From an uncultured Erysipelotrichaceae bacterium (GTDB taxonomy: Bacteria > Bacillota_I > Bacilli_A > Erysipelotrichales > Erysipelotrichaceae): a DNA stretch of 9,778 bases. Location of the stretch: NCBI GenBank assembly GCA_944326175.1, contig CALVCY010000158.1:1-9778 (forward strand). The letters are read 5' to 3'. Positions 1-9,627 of this stretch are shown piece after piece (positions within the stretch are counted from its first letter, which is position 1; every line of letters starts with the position of its first letter). The notes below the pieces were generated by a model, which saw only the letters and a list, made by a program, of their open reading frames with translations, had not been told where the DNA came from and ran no database searches. The position numbers were made by a program, and so were the translations under genes.

Positions 1-1
1 G

Positions 2-1429
2 GTGGATGAGCATGGTTCAATCAAGGATATCGTGGCTTTACCATTGACATTGAAAGTCACGCATACCGATTGGATCGAACAGGATGCAATGGAAATCTAT
101 ACCAAGCAATGCCAGTGTATCGATACAGTATTGACATCCAATGGATTAAATGGGAGTGATATCGTTTCCATGGGGATCACCAATCAACGGGAAACCACAG
201 TCATCTTTGATCAAGCGGGCAATCCGCTTCACGATGCCATCGTCTGGCAATCTCGCCAGTCGGAAGGCATCTGCAACGGATTGGTCCGCCAGGGATATAC
301 CCATTGGATCACCCAAAAGACCGGGTTAATCATCGATCCCTATTTTTCTGCAACGAAATTGATGTGGTTGTTCGATACGTATCCCCATTTACGTCAAATG
401 GCCAATGCAGGTCAATTGCGTTTTGGAACGGTGGATACATGGTTGATCTATAAATTGACCAAAGGGAAAGTGTTTGCAACCGATCGATCCAATGCATCGC
501 GTACAATGTTGTTCAATATCCATACCTGTCAATGGGATCGTGAATTATGTACGTGTTTTGATATACCGATGGGTATATTGCCAAAAGTATTGAAAAGTGG
601 CGATGATTATGGATATGCATCGATCCATGGTGCTTCCATCAAGATCAATGCGGTGATCGGGGATCAGCAAGCGGCATTGTTTGGAGATCGTTGTTTTGAT
701 TATGGTTCCGTCAAGGTCACCTATGGTACAGGCGGATTTTTACTGGCCAATACTAAGGAAAAGATCGTGACCTCTACCAATGGGTTATTGACCAGTATCG
801 GCGTATCCTATGGTTCGACCATGGATTATGTCTTGGAAGGTTCGGTCTTTATCGCTGGTGCAGCGGTGCAATGGTTACGGGATGAGTTGGGGATCATCGA
901 GTCTGCTTCCCAAAGTGAATCCTTGGCCAATACCGTTGATGACAGTGATGGGGTGGTCGTCGTTCCGGCATTTACCGGACTGGGCGCACCGTATTGGGAT
1001 CCCAATGCCAAAGGCATGATCCTTGGTTTGAACCGACATTCCAATAAAGCCCATATCGCCTATGCCACATTGCAAGCGATCGCCTGCCAGATGCAGGATG
1101 TGATCGCCGCGATGCGGTTAGATCTAGATCATCCATTGGATCACATCGTGGTCGATGGTGGGGCCACCAGCAATGACTTATTGATGCAGATGCAATCCGA
1201 TATTTCCCAATCCAATCTGATCCGTTATGCCAATGTGGAAAGTACGATCCGTGGTGTGGCATTTCTTTCTGGATTGGAAAGTGGGATGTTTGCATCGATC
1301 GATTCTTTGCGTCAATTGGAACTTGATCCGATCGTATTCAAACCGAAGTGTTCCATGGAAACGGCAGATCGCATCATTGCCCGTTGGAAAAAAGCGATCG
1401 AATGTGTGAAGTTATATGCGAATGCGTAA
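2..1429 (+). CDS. glpK: Glycerol kinase, 3' part (5' end outside window)
   Basis: Glycerol kinase transfers phosphate from ATP to glycerol, giving sn-glycerol 3-phosphate in the cytoplasm; it belongs to the FGGY kinase family. About 475 residues are visible. Compared from memory with E. coli GlpK (about 502 residues), roughly the first 20 are missing, including the DQGTT-type phosphate loop, so the GTG at base 2 is an internal valine codon. Glycerol-site residues are present: NQRETT (visible residues 61-66), the Trp of IVWQ (82), the Tyr of DPYF (114), Asp of GDQQ (221) and the Phe of VFIAG. FGTVDTWL, SNASRTMLFNIH, FTGLGAPYWDP and DGGA are also intact. The usual TALGAA segment reads TIRGVA, a mild divergence. 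A His at residue 209 lies two positions from where I align the PTS-phosphorylated His of enterococcal GlpK, so HPr control is uncertain. The 3' end overlaps hemW by 14 nt, suggesting one operon. Confidence 0.93.
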   Translation: MDEHGSIKDIVALPLTLKVTHTDWIEQDAMEIYTKQCQCIDTVLTSNGLNGSDIVSMGITNQRETTVIFDQAGNPLHDAIVWQSRQSEGICNGLVRQGYTHWITQKTGLIIDPYFSATKLMWLFDTYPHLRQMANAGQLRFGTVDTWLIYKLTKGKVFATDRSNASRTMLFNIHTCQWDRELCTCFDIPMGILPKVLKSGDDYGYASIHGASIKINAVIGDQQAALFGDRCFDYGSVKVTYGTGGFLLANTKEKIVTSTNGLLTSIGVSYGSTMDYVLEGSVFIAGAAVQWLRDELGIIESASQSESLANTVDDSDGVVVVPAFTGLGAPYWDPNAKGMILGLNRHSNKAHIAYATLQAIACQMQDVIAAMRLDLDHPLDHIVVDGGATSNDLLMQMQSDISQSNLIRYANVESTIRGVAFLSGLESGMFASIDSLRQLELDPIVFKPKCSMETADRIIARWKKAIECVKLYANA

Positions 1430-2522
1430 GCAAGGACTCTATTTGCATGTGCCGTTTTGCCGCAATATCTGTGCCTATTGTGATTTCAAACGGGTGGTGG
1501 ATGATGATCAATTGCGCAAGATGTGGTTGGATAGATTGAAAGAGGAAATCGAAAGCAAACGGGTTATCTTGGATCAATGTCACTTTGATACGCTTTATTT
1601 CGGTGGGGGGACCCCATCGTTGTTATCTGTAGATGAATTGACTCAGATCGTGGCGTGGTTGAAACCCTATTTATCCGATATCGTTGAGGCAAGTATCGAA
1701 GCCAACAGTGAAGATATCGATGAATCATGGATCAAAGGCATTCTTCGGTTGGGTTTCAATCGATTATCGATCGGTTTGGAAAGTGATGATCCATTGCAAT
1801 TGAAAGCGATGCGTCGTAGCAGTAATTACCAAACCGTAAAAAATGCCATCAAGATGGCACGAAAGCATGGTTTGACCAATATCAATGTGGATCTAATCTA
1901 TGGTTTACCGGGTTCGACCATCCAACAATGGAAGGATACGATCAAAGCCACTATCGATCTAAACGTTCCCCATATTTCAATGTATGCATTATCGTTAGAA
2001 GACAATTCCATTTGGGGTAAAAAGCATGTTCAAGCAATGGATGATGAATTGATGGCGGATATGATGGAACAGGGGATCCAGTGGTTGAACCAAGCTGGTT
2101 ATGCGCGTTATGAAATCAGTAATTTCACCATGGATCGTCCCAGTTTCCATAATCTGCATTATTGGCATTATGATGACTTTATTGGTCTTGGATATGGATC
2201 CAGCGGGAAGTGGTTGAACCAACGCTATAATCATTGTGATCATTTGATGCAGTATTTGCATGGGGATGTTTCATGGAAGTTTATGGATGAATCGATTGAA
2301 GATGTCCGTGAAGATTACATCATGATGAATACTCGATTGACGCAACGTTTCGATTTTTATGCTTACAATACACTGTTTAATGACGATTTTTACACGCGTT
2401 ATCATGATGCATTGGTGCGTTGTAAAGCCAAAAGTTATCTTGATTATGATCGTGATGGTTTGACCATGACTGATTATGGTCTGGATTGTCAGTTTTCGTT
2501 TTTAAACGAATTATTGGATTGA
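1416..2522 (+). CDS. hemW: HemW-family radical SAM protein (coproporphyrinogen oxidase-like)
   Basis: This is a 368-residue radical SAM enzyme. The cluster motif is CRNICAYCDF (Cys15, Cys19, Cys22). Phe follows Asp where true HemN oxidases have a fourth Cys, which places it with HemW, a proposed heme-insertion chaperone, rather than the oxygen-independent oxidase. GGGTPS (64-69) follows, then NVDLIYGLPG (158-167), ISNF (235-238) and the HemW signature HNxxYW (His246-Trp251). Two usually conserved spots differ: EANP reads EANS (97-100) and the IGVQS-type strand reads IGLES (120-124). Two in-frame ATGs (1416 and 1422) lie inside the glpK end. No strong ribosome binding site is visible, so translation is probably coupled to glpK. 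In Bacillus subtilis hemW lies just before hrcA; here a minus-strand gene separates them. The family is sure; a heme-related role in this organism is inference. Confidence 0.9.
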   Translation: MRMRKQGLYLHVPFCRNICAYCDFKRVVDDDQLRKMWLDRLKEEIESKRVILDQCHFDTLYFGGGTPSLLSVDELTQIVAWLKPYLSDIVEASIEANSEDIDESWIKGILRLGFNRLSIGLESDDPLQLKAMRRSSNYQTVKNAIKMARKHGLTNINVDLIYGLPGSTIQQWKDTIKATIDLNVPHISMYALSLEDNSIWGKKHVQAMDDELMADMMEQGIQWLNQAGYARYEISNFTMDRPSFHNLHYWHYDDFIGLGYGSSGKWLNQRYNHCDHLMQYLHGDVSWKFMDESIEDVREDYIMMNTRLTQRFDFYAYNTLFNDDFYTRYHDALVRCKAKSYLDYDRDGLTMTDYGLDCQFSFLNELLD

Positions 2523-2527
2523 TCGAA

Positions 2528-2562
2528 CCAAACAAAAAGCGGTAGATCCGCTTTTTGTTTGG
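2528..2562. terminator. Bidirectional intrinsic terminator between hemW and the convergent dehydrogenase gene
   Basis: A perfect 15-bp inverted repeat (CCAAACAAAAAGCGG, 2528-2542, and its complement, 2548-2562) flanks the loop TAGAT. The GC core AGCGG/CCGCT is followed by TTTTTGTTT on either strand, so it can end transcripts arriving from both sides. It starts 5 nt after the hemW stop and ends 2 nt before the last base of the minus-strand gene, as expected for a shared convergent terminator. Confidence 0.92.
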
Positions 2563-2564
2563 CA

Positions 2565-3419
2565 TTAATGATGTTGGTCATACCAATGCATCAATGCCTG
2601 AGTACCCAATTCCGCTTCTCCTTGATCGGCCAGATCCTGATACATGGATAATACCTGATTTAATATCGGTAGTGGGGTTTGAGTATTGTCCTGGACGATA
2701 TGCATATCCTTGATGAAATGTTTGATATAAAATCCGGGTCGATCATCATGGTTATCGATCTTGGGACCATTGTTCAAAAGTTGCCAACTGCCAGCAGCAC
2801 CACCACCCACGGCGGAAAGCATCGTATCAAAATCGATTTCATGATCTTTGGCATAAGTCATGGCTTCCACTGTTGCCGCAATATTGCCGGCAACCAGGAT
2901 CTGATTGATGGCTTTCATGTGCTGACCGCTGCCGGCAGGACCGCAATACGTCTTGGATTTTCCGACAATATCAAAAAGTGGTGCCATTTGCTCGAATGTA
3001 GCATGATCCCCACCAACCATGATCGTCAAAGTGGCATTGATTGCGCCAGTGTCTCCACCGGACACTGGCGCATCCAACACAGAGATGCCTTTGCTTTGAC
3101 CATGGGTATAGAGTCGTTTCGCCAGATCGGGTGATGAGGTGGTGAAATCAATGGCAACCGTGGCCTTGGTTTGACCATTGAAGATCTGTTCATAAACATC
3201 TTCCACATCTTTTGGATAACCCACCATCGTCGCGATCACATCGGCATCTTTGATGCAATCGGCAATCGTTTCAAATGCTTTGATGGATTCACTTTCGATT
3301 CTTTTGGCTTTCGAAAGGGTACGGTTGTAGACGTGGACTTTATAATGATGAGAAAGATGAATGGCCATCGGTGCACCCATGACACCGGTGCCGATAAATG
3401 CGATCGTATGTATTTCCAT
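2565..3419 (-). CDS. NAD(P)-dependent beta-hydroxyacid dehydrogenase, 3-hydroxyisobutyrate dehydrogenase family
   Basis: This 284-residue cytosolic enzyme has the layout of the family that oxidises 3-hydroxyisobutyrate, tartronate semialdehyde-type or related beta-hydroxyacids. The Rossmann loop is GTGVMG (residues 10-15). The second strand ends in YNRT (31-34); an Arg there, rather than an Asp, suggests NADP(H), but that is inference. The substrate motif DAPVSGG is at 116-122. The catalytic region GSGQHMKAIN carries Lys169 and Asn172, and the C-terminal domain has the conserved KDM (237-239). Length is usual for the family, with no sign of damage. The ATG at 3417-3419 has AGAAGGA 8 nt upstream (3428-3434). 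It is transcribed alone, convergent to hemW and divergent from hrcA. Neither sequence nor neighbours reveal the substrate, so no gene symbol is given. Confidence 0.9.
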   Translation of the reverse strand: MEIHTIAFIGTGVMGAPMAIHLSHHYKVHVYNRTLSKAKRIESESIKAFETIADCIKDADVIATMVGYPKDVEDVYEQIFNGQTKATVAIDFTTSSPDLAKRLYTHGQSKGISVLDAPVSGGDTGAINATLTIMVGGDHATFEQMAPLFDIVGKSKTYCGPAGSGQHMKAINQILVAGNIAATVEAMTYAKDHEIDFDTMLSAVGGGAAGSWQLLNNGPKIDNHDDRPGFYIKHFIKDMHIVQDNTQTPLPILNQVLSMYQDLADQGEAELGTQALMHWYDQHH

Positions 3420-3443
3420 AAATGATATCCTTCTTTCATCACC

Positions 3444-3471
3444 ATTATAAAGATGGTCCGACCATGTTCAA
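3444..3471 (-). promoter_or_regulatory. Promoter of the beta-hydroxyacid dehydrogenase gene
   Basis: On the minus strand TTGAAC (3466-3471, 4 of 6 to consensus) is followed by a 16-nt spacer and a perfect TATAAT (3444-3449). Transcription should start near 3437, giving a leader of roughly 18 nt that contains the ribosome binding site. It lies 37 nt from the hrcA CIRCE, so direct control by HrcA looks unlikely. Confidence 0.7.
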
Positions 3472-3508
3472 CCCACAATCCATCCATTCATAGTTTCAGT
3501 AAAAAGTT

Positions 3509-3535
3509 TTAGCACTCCACTATTGACAGTGCTAA
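3509..3535 (+). promoter_or_regulatory. CIRCE operator (HrcA binding site) of the hrcA operon
   Basis: TTAGCACTC (3509-3517), a 9-nt spacer, and CAGTGCTAA (3527-3535) match the CIRCE consensus TTAGCACTC-N9-GAGTGCTAA with a single mismatch, C for G at the first base of the right arm. CIRCE is the known target of HrcA, so the operon should be autoregulated and released on heat or unfolded-protein stress. The mismatch base is also part of the -35 hexamer. Confidence 0.96.
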
Positions 3536-3550
3536 GTCCAGTGGTATCAT
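3523..3550 (+). promoter_or_regulatory. Housekeeping promoter of the hrcA-grpE-dnaK-deacetylase-dnaJ operon
   Basis: A perfect TTGACA (3523-3528) and TATCAT (3545-3550) are separated by 16 nt. The -35 box lies across the end of the CIRCE spacer and the first two bases of the right arm, so bound HrcA would block polymerase directly. The predicted start is near 3557, about 40 nt before hrcA, with AGGAGG at 3581-3586. Confidence 0.82.
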
Positions 3551-3596
3551 ATTAGCAGGCCAAAGGGCCAAGTGCCAGAAAGGAGGCGGAAGTTGA

Positions 3597-4610
3597 ATGT
3601 TGACCAAACGTCAAATCGAGATCCTGAAATCCACGGTCGAAGAATTCATCCAGACCGCCGAACCGGTCGGCTCCAAGACCCTGATGACCAAATACCATTT
3701 ACCCTATTCTTCGGCCACCATCCGCAATGACATGCAGGCATTGGAAAATGAAGGCTATCTGGAAAAGACACATACGTCCAGCGGACGGATCCCCTCGACA
3801 AAAGGGTATCGCTTCTATTGCGAAAACCTATTGGAAACCAAATTGGATTCGAAGATGGAATTGATGCTGGATAATATCTTTGTCGATCGCACATTGTCAT
3901 TTGAAGATGCCATGGATGAAAGTTGTCGTGTTTTGGCCAATATGACCAATCTGACGACTGGATCGTTAGGTCCGGACAGTTCGCGGCAGTGTCTCAGTCA
4001 CATCCGTCTGTTTCCTATGAGTGAAACCACGGCGATCGTGGTTTTCATCACCGATCTGGGTCATACGGAAAATCGAACATTTACCTTCAATGATTCATTG
4101 GACATGGATGATCTGCAAAAATGTTGTGAACTGCTCAATGATCGGCTCAAAGGCACACCGTTGGATGAATTGGTCGAAAAGATGGAGGAAATAAAACCCA
4201 TTCTGGTGGATCAGTTTGGCAAAGCGGATATGCTCTACAAAGCATTTGTGGCCGCATTCATGAAATTTACCACTGATCGAGTCAATTTCACCGGGACCGA
4301 AAATCTGATGTATCAGCCGGAATTCAATGATGTCAATCAATTGCGAGAAATCGTTTCCACATTGAAAGATAAAACGACATTGAGCCGCCTGAAAGCCAAT
4401 GTCCCCATGGCGTTGAAGACTGGAGCCAGTTCCGAATTGATGTGGATGGACAATATGGCCATTGCCTCGACATCGTTCAAAGTCAACAATGAAGATGCCC
4501 GATTGATGGTGGTCGGACCAACCCGCATGAATTATGATGCCATCATTTCCATGCTGGATTATATCGCCGAAAAAATGGAACAGTATTTCGGCGGCAATGA
4601 AAAGGAGTGA
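3597..4610 (+). CDS. hrcA: Heat-inducible transcription repressor HrcA
   Basis: HrcA dimers bind CIRCE and repress class I heat-shock genes. In well-studied species their active form depends on a chaperone, usually GroEL. The 337-residue protein has an N-terminal winged helix-turn-helix (about 1-75): VEEFIQTAEPVGSKTL, the recognition segment SSATIRNDM (38-46) and the wing signature HTSSGRIPSTKGYRFY (59-74). A GAF-like domain with the family insertion follows, and the C-terminal signature GPTRMNYDAIISMLDYI starts near 307. Length is normal. The ATG at 3597 is fixed by an in-frame TGA just upstream and by AGGAGG ten nt before it. It is first in the operon behind a CIRCE, so it should repress itself, the chaperones and the downstream clpB-type gene. 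Its last codons hold the grpE ribosome binding site. Confidence 0.97.
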   Translation: MLTKRQIEILKSTVEEFIQTAEPVGSKTLMTKYHLPYSSATIRNDMQALENEGYLEKTHTSSGRIPSTKGYRFYCENLLETKLDSKMELMLDNIFVDRTLSFEDAMDESCRVLANMTNLTTGSLGPDSSRQCLSHIRLFPMSETTAIVVFITDLGHTENRTFTFNDSLDMDDLQKCCELLNDRLKGTPLDELVEKMEEIKPILVDQFGKADMLYKAFVAAFMKFTTDRVNFTGTENLMYQPEFNDVNQLREIVSTLKDKTTLSRLKANVPMALKTGASSELMWMDNMAIASTSFKVNNEDARLMVVGPTRMNYDAIISMLDYIAEKMEQYFGGNEKE

Positions 4611-4614
4611 TCCC

Positions 4615-5226
4615 ATGAACGAAAACACGAATGATATCCAAGAAGAAAAAGTCGACGCATCCCAAAGTGAAGCTCAAGATGCAACAAATGAGGCTGTGAA
4701 AACAGATGCTAAACAACGCGAAAGCGAAACGGTCGTAAAAGAAGACAACGTTGATAATGAAGCACGCATCGAAAAGCTTCAACAAGCCGTCAATGATCTG
4801 CAACAACAGCTCGATAGCATGAAAAATGATGTTGCCCGCGCTTATGCCGATGCGGACAACCTCAAGAAAAGACTCAATGCTGAAGCGGCCAATACCCTCA
4901 AATATCGGGCCCAGGGCTTTGCCAGCGAGATATTGCCGGTATTGGACAATTTGGAACGCGCATTGGCCCAACCGGTGGATGAGCATACCCAAGCGATGCA
5001 CAAAGGTATGGAAATGATCTACAACCAGTTGAAAAACGCGTTGAACAAAGAAGGTGTCGAAGAAATCGATTGTCTAGACAAACCATTCGATCCCAATCAC
5101 GCTCAATCACTGATGAGCGAAAAAAAAGAAGGGGTCGACGCCAATATCGTGATCGAAGTGTTGCAAAAAGGCTATATGCTCAAAGATCGACTGTTGCGTG
5201 CCGCTTTGGTCAAAATCAGTGAATAA
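4615..5226 (+). CDS. grpE: Nucleotide exchange factor GrpE
   Basis: GrpE dimers release ADP from DnaK and act as the thermosensor of the DnaK cycle. This start gives 203 residues. It is chosen because AAAGGAG (4601-4607) lies seven nt upstream; the frame stays open further up inside hrcA, but that extension has no family features. The N-terminal 50 residues are acidic and low in complexity, as is common. A long coiled coil (about 50-100) includes DADNLKKRL. PVLDNLERAL (108-117) leads to the four-helix bundle, then GMEMIYNQL (from 131). The C-terminal beta wing, which contacts DnaK, carries FDPNHAQ (158-164) and ends with GYMLKDRLLRAALVKIS. The gene starts 4 nt after the hrcA stop and is probably translationally coupled to it. 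Confidence 0.96.
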   Translation: MNENTNDIQEEKVDASQSEAQDATNEAVKTDAKQRESETVVKEDNVDNEARIEKLQQAVNDLQQQLDSMKNDVARAYADADNLKKRLNAEAANTLKYRAQGFASEILPVLDNLERALAQPVDEHTQAMHKGMEMIYNQLKNALNKEGVEEIDCLDKPFDPNHAQSLMSEKKEGVDANIVIEVLQKGYMLKDRLLRAALVKISE

Positions 5227-5263
5227 ATGATTCAAACCATATAAAAAACAATGAAGGGAGTAA

Positions 5264-8327
<3,064 letters not shown>

Positions 8328-8349
8328 GTGAAAGGAGCGCGGTCGATCT

Positions 8350-9498
8350 ATGAGCAATAACAAGCGCGACTATTATGAAGTTTTGGGTGTAAGCAAGTCA
8401 GCAAGTGAGCAGGATATCAAACGTGCATACCGTGCTCTGGCTAAAAAGTATCACCCCGATGTCAACAAAGCAGCGGATGCCGAAGAAAAATTCAAGGAGA
8501 TCAACGAAGCCTACGAAGTGCTTTCCGATCCGCAGAAAAAAGCCAATTACGATCAATTCGGTTTTGCCGGAGTGGATGGGAATGCTACTGGCTTTGGTGG
8601 ATTCGGAAATGGGTTTTCCAGTGATGATCTCAACGATATTTTCGGATCGTTCTTTGGTTCAAGTTTTGGCGGTTTTGGCGGGTTTGGGAACCGACGCAGT
8701 TCCCGTGGGTATGACGGTCCTAGCCGTGGTGCTGATCGTGCCATGAGCATGACCATCGATTTTAAAGAAAGTATTTTTGGTTGCACCAAGACCATCAACT
8801 TGGATGTCGATCATGTCTGTGAACATTGCCATGGTTCAGGTGCCGAAAGCCCATCGGATATCAAAACCTGTCCGACCTGTGGCGGAAGAGGCAGGGTGGT
8901 CCGACAGACCAACACCCCATTTGGCATGATGCAAAGTGAAACGGTCTGCCCCACTTGTGGCGGAAAAGGCAAAACCATTGCGCATAGCTGCCATGTTTGC
9001 CATGGTGCTGGATATACCCGCAAGCATGAATCCGTGGATCTGAAAATCCCAGCTGGGATCATGAGCGGTCAGCAATTGCGTGTGGCCGGCAAAGGAGAAA
9101 GAGGGTCCAATGGTGGAGAAAACGGGGATCTGTTTATCGAGATCAACGTACGGGAAGACAAAAATTTCCGTCGTGATGGTAATGACATCTATGTCGAGAT
9201 CCCTATCAGTGCCCTGGATGCCACATTGGGTACCCGAGTGGAAGTCCCCACCGTATATGGTGATGTGACCATGGATATCCCAAGTGGGACGCAACCTGGT
9301 CAGGTATTGCGCCTAAAAGGCAAAGGCGTTAAATCCATCCGCAACTCTGCCGTTGGGGATCAATATGTCAAAGTCCGGGTGGAAGTTCCCACCAAACTGG
9401 GACGTGAGGAAAAGGAATTGTATGAACGGTTAAGGGATCGCGCCAACAAAAAGGCCGATAATCCATTCGAACGGTTCAAACGCAGTTTCAAAGCGTGA
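8350..9498 (+). CDS. dnaJ: Chaperone protein DnaJ (type I Hsp40)
   Basis: DnaJ delivers unfolded clients to DnaK and stimulates its ATPase. The 382-residue protein has all type I parts in order. The J domain (about 1-70) has the His-Pro-Asp triad at 35-37. A Gly/Phe-rich linker (about 75-120) includes [15 protein letters not shown]. The zinc-finger region has four CxxCxGxG repeats starting at Cys157, Cys174, Cys200 and Cys214. The C-terminal client-binding and dimerisation domains follow, including DLFIEINV and a [14 protein letters not shown] segment. AAAGGAG (8331-8337) lies 12 nt before the ATG, slightly far but clear. Only 22 nt separate it from the deacetylase stop, so they are one transcript. 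The stop codon sits inside an inverted repeat. Confidence 0.98.
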   Translation: MSNNKRDYYEVLGVSKSASEQDIKRAYRALAKKYHPDVNKAADAEEKFKEINEAYEVLSDPQKKANYDQFGFAGVDGNATGFGGFGNGFSSDDLNDIFGSFFGSSFGGFGGFGNRRSSRGYDGPSRGADRAMSMTIDFKESIFGCTKTINLDVDHVCEHCHGSGAESPSDIKTCPTCGGRGRVVRQTNTPFGMMQSETVCPTCGGKGKTIAHSCHVCHGAGYTRKHESVDLKIPAGIMSGQQLRVAGKGERGSNGGENGDLFIEINVREDKNFRRDGNDIYVEIPISALDATLGTRVEVPTVYGDVTMDIPSGTQPGQVLRLKGKGVKSIRNSAVGDQYVKVRVEVPTKLGREEKELYERLRDRANKKADNPFERFKRSFKA

Positions 9499-9512
9499 TA
9501 CCTCTGTATCAC
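9493..9512 (+). other. Hairpin over the dnaJ stop codon
   Basis: GTGATAC (9495-9501), the loop CTCT, and GTATCAC (9506-9512) form a perfect 7-bp hairpin containing the dnaJ TGA. It is followed by ACCAAAAATTTTTTG, so it might act as a weak terminator in addition to the one just downstream. The left arm, extended to 9493, can instead pair over 9 bp with 9535-9543, part of that terminator. Confidence 0.5.
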
Positions 9513-9526
9513 CAAAAATTTTTTGA

Positions 9527-9557
9527 GATAGGCCGTATCACGCGGCCTAATCTTTTT
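9527..9557 (+). terminator. Intrinsic terminator after dnaJ
   Basis: TAGGCCG (9529-9535) pairs with CGGCCTA (9543-9549) around a 7-nt loop; two more pairs are possible across a bulged A. TCTTTTT follows directly (9551-9557). It ends the hrcA-dnaJ transcript and isolates the clpB-type unit, which has its own CIRCE. Confidence 0.8.
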
Positions 9558-9566
9558 AACAAAATT

Positions 9567-9593
9567 TTAGCACTCTGCTTCAAAGAGTGCTAA
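9567..9593 (+). promoter_or_regulatory. CIRCE operator upstream of the clpB-type gene
   Basis: TTAGCACTC (9567-9575), a 9-nt spacer, and GAGTGCTAA (9585-9593) are a perfect CIRCE. Two further T/A pairs on each side extend the arms to 11 bp. It starts 10 nt after the dnaJ terminator T-run and lies 34 nt before the ATG, so this gene should belong to the HrcA regulon as a separate unit. Confidence 0.97.
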
Positions 9594-9596
9594 AAT
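9567..9596 (+). promoter_or_regulatory. Candidate promoter of the clpB-type gene, embedded in CIRCE
   Basis: TTAGCA (9567-9572, 4 of 6) and TAAAAT (9591-9596, 5 of 6) are 18 nt apart, so each CIRCE arm would supply one promoter box and transcription would start near 9603. An alternative is TTGAGA (9523-9528) with CCTAAT (9546-9551), which would put CIRCE just after the start site but overlaps the terminator. The sequence alone does not decide between them. Confidence 0.45.
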
Positions 9597-9627
9597 GGAT
9601 GCAGTGAAGGAAAGGAGATTAAAAATC

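Noticed and set aside
2..4. GTG as a true start of glycerol kinase
   Set aside because: The protein would lack the N-terminal phosphate loop; it is an internal Val codon of a gene cut by the window edge.
3558..3569. Small GGCC-AAAG-GGCC hairpin at the predicted 5' end of the hrcA transcript
   Set aside because: Only four base pairs; it could stabilise the mRNA end, but it is too short to distinguish from chance.
4534..4614. Upstream extension of grpE into hrcA (27 residues)
   Set aside because: The extension lies over the conserved hrcA C-terminus in another frame and has no GrpE features. ATG 4615 has AAAGGAG at good spacing.
4095..4628. Long antisense open frame over the hrcA/grpE junction
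   Set aside because: It is the mirror of hrcA codons, with His/Phe/Ile-rich composition and no recognisable domain, ribosome binding site or promoter. Similar antisense frames over dnaK (5294-5755, 5954-6496, 6698-7153) were dropped for the same reasons.
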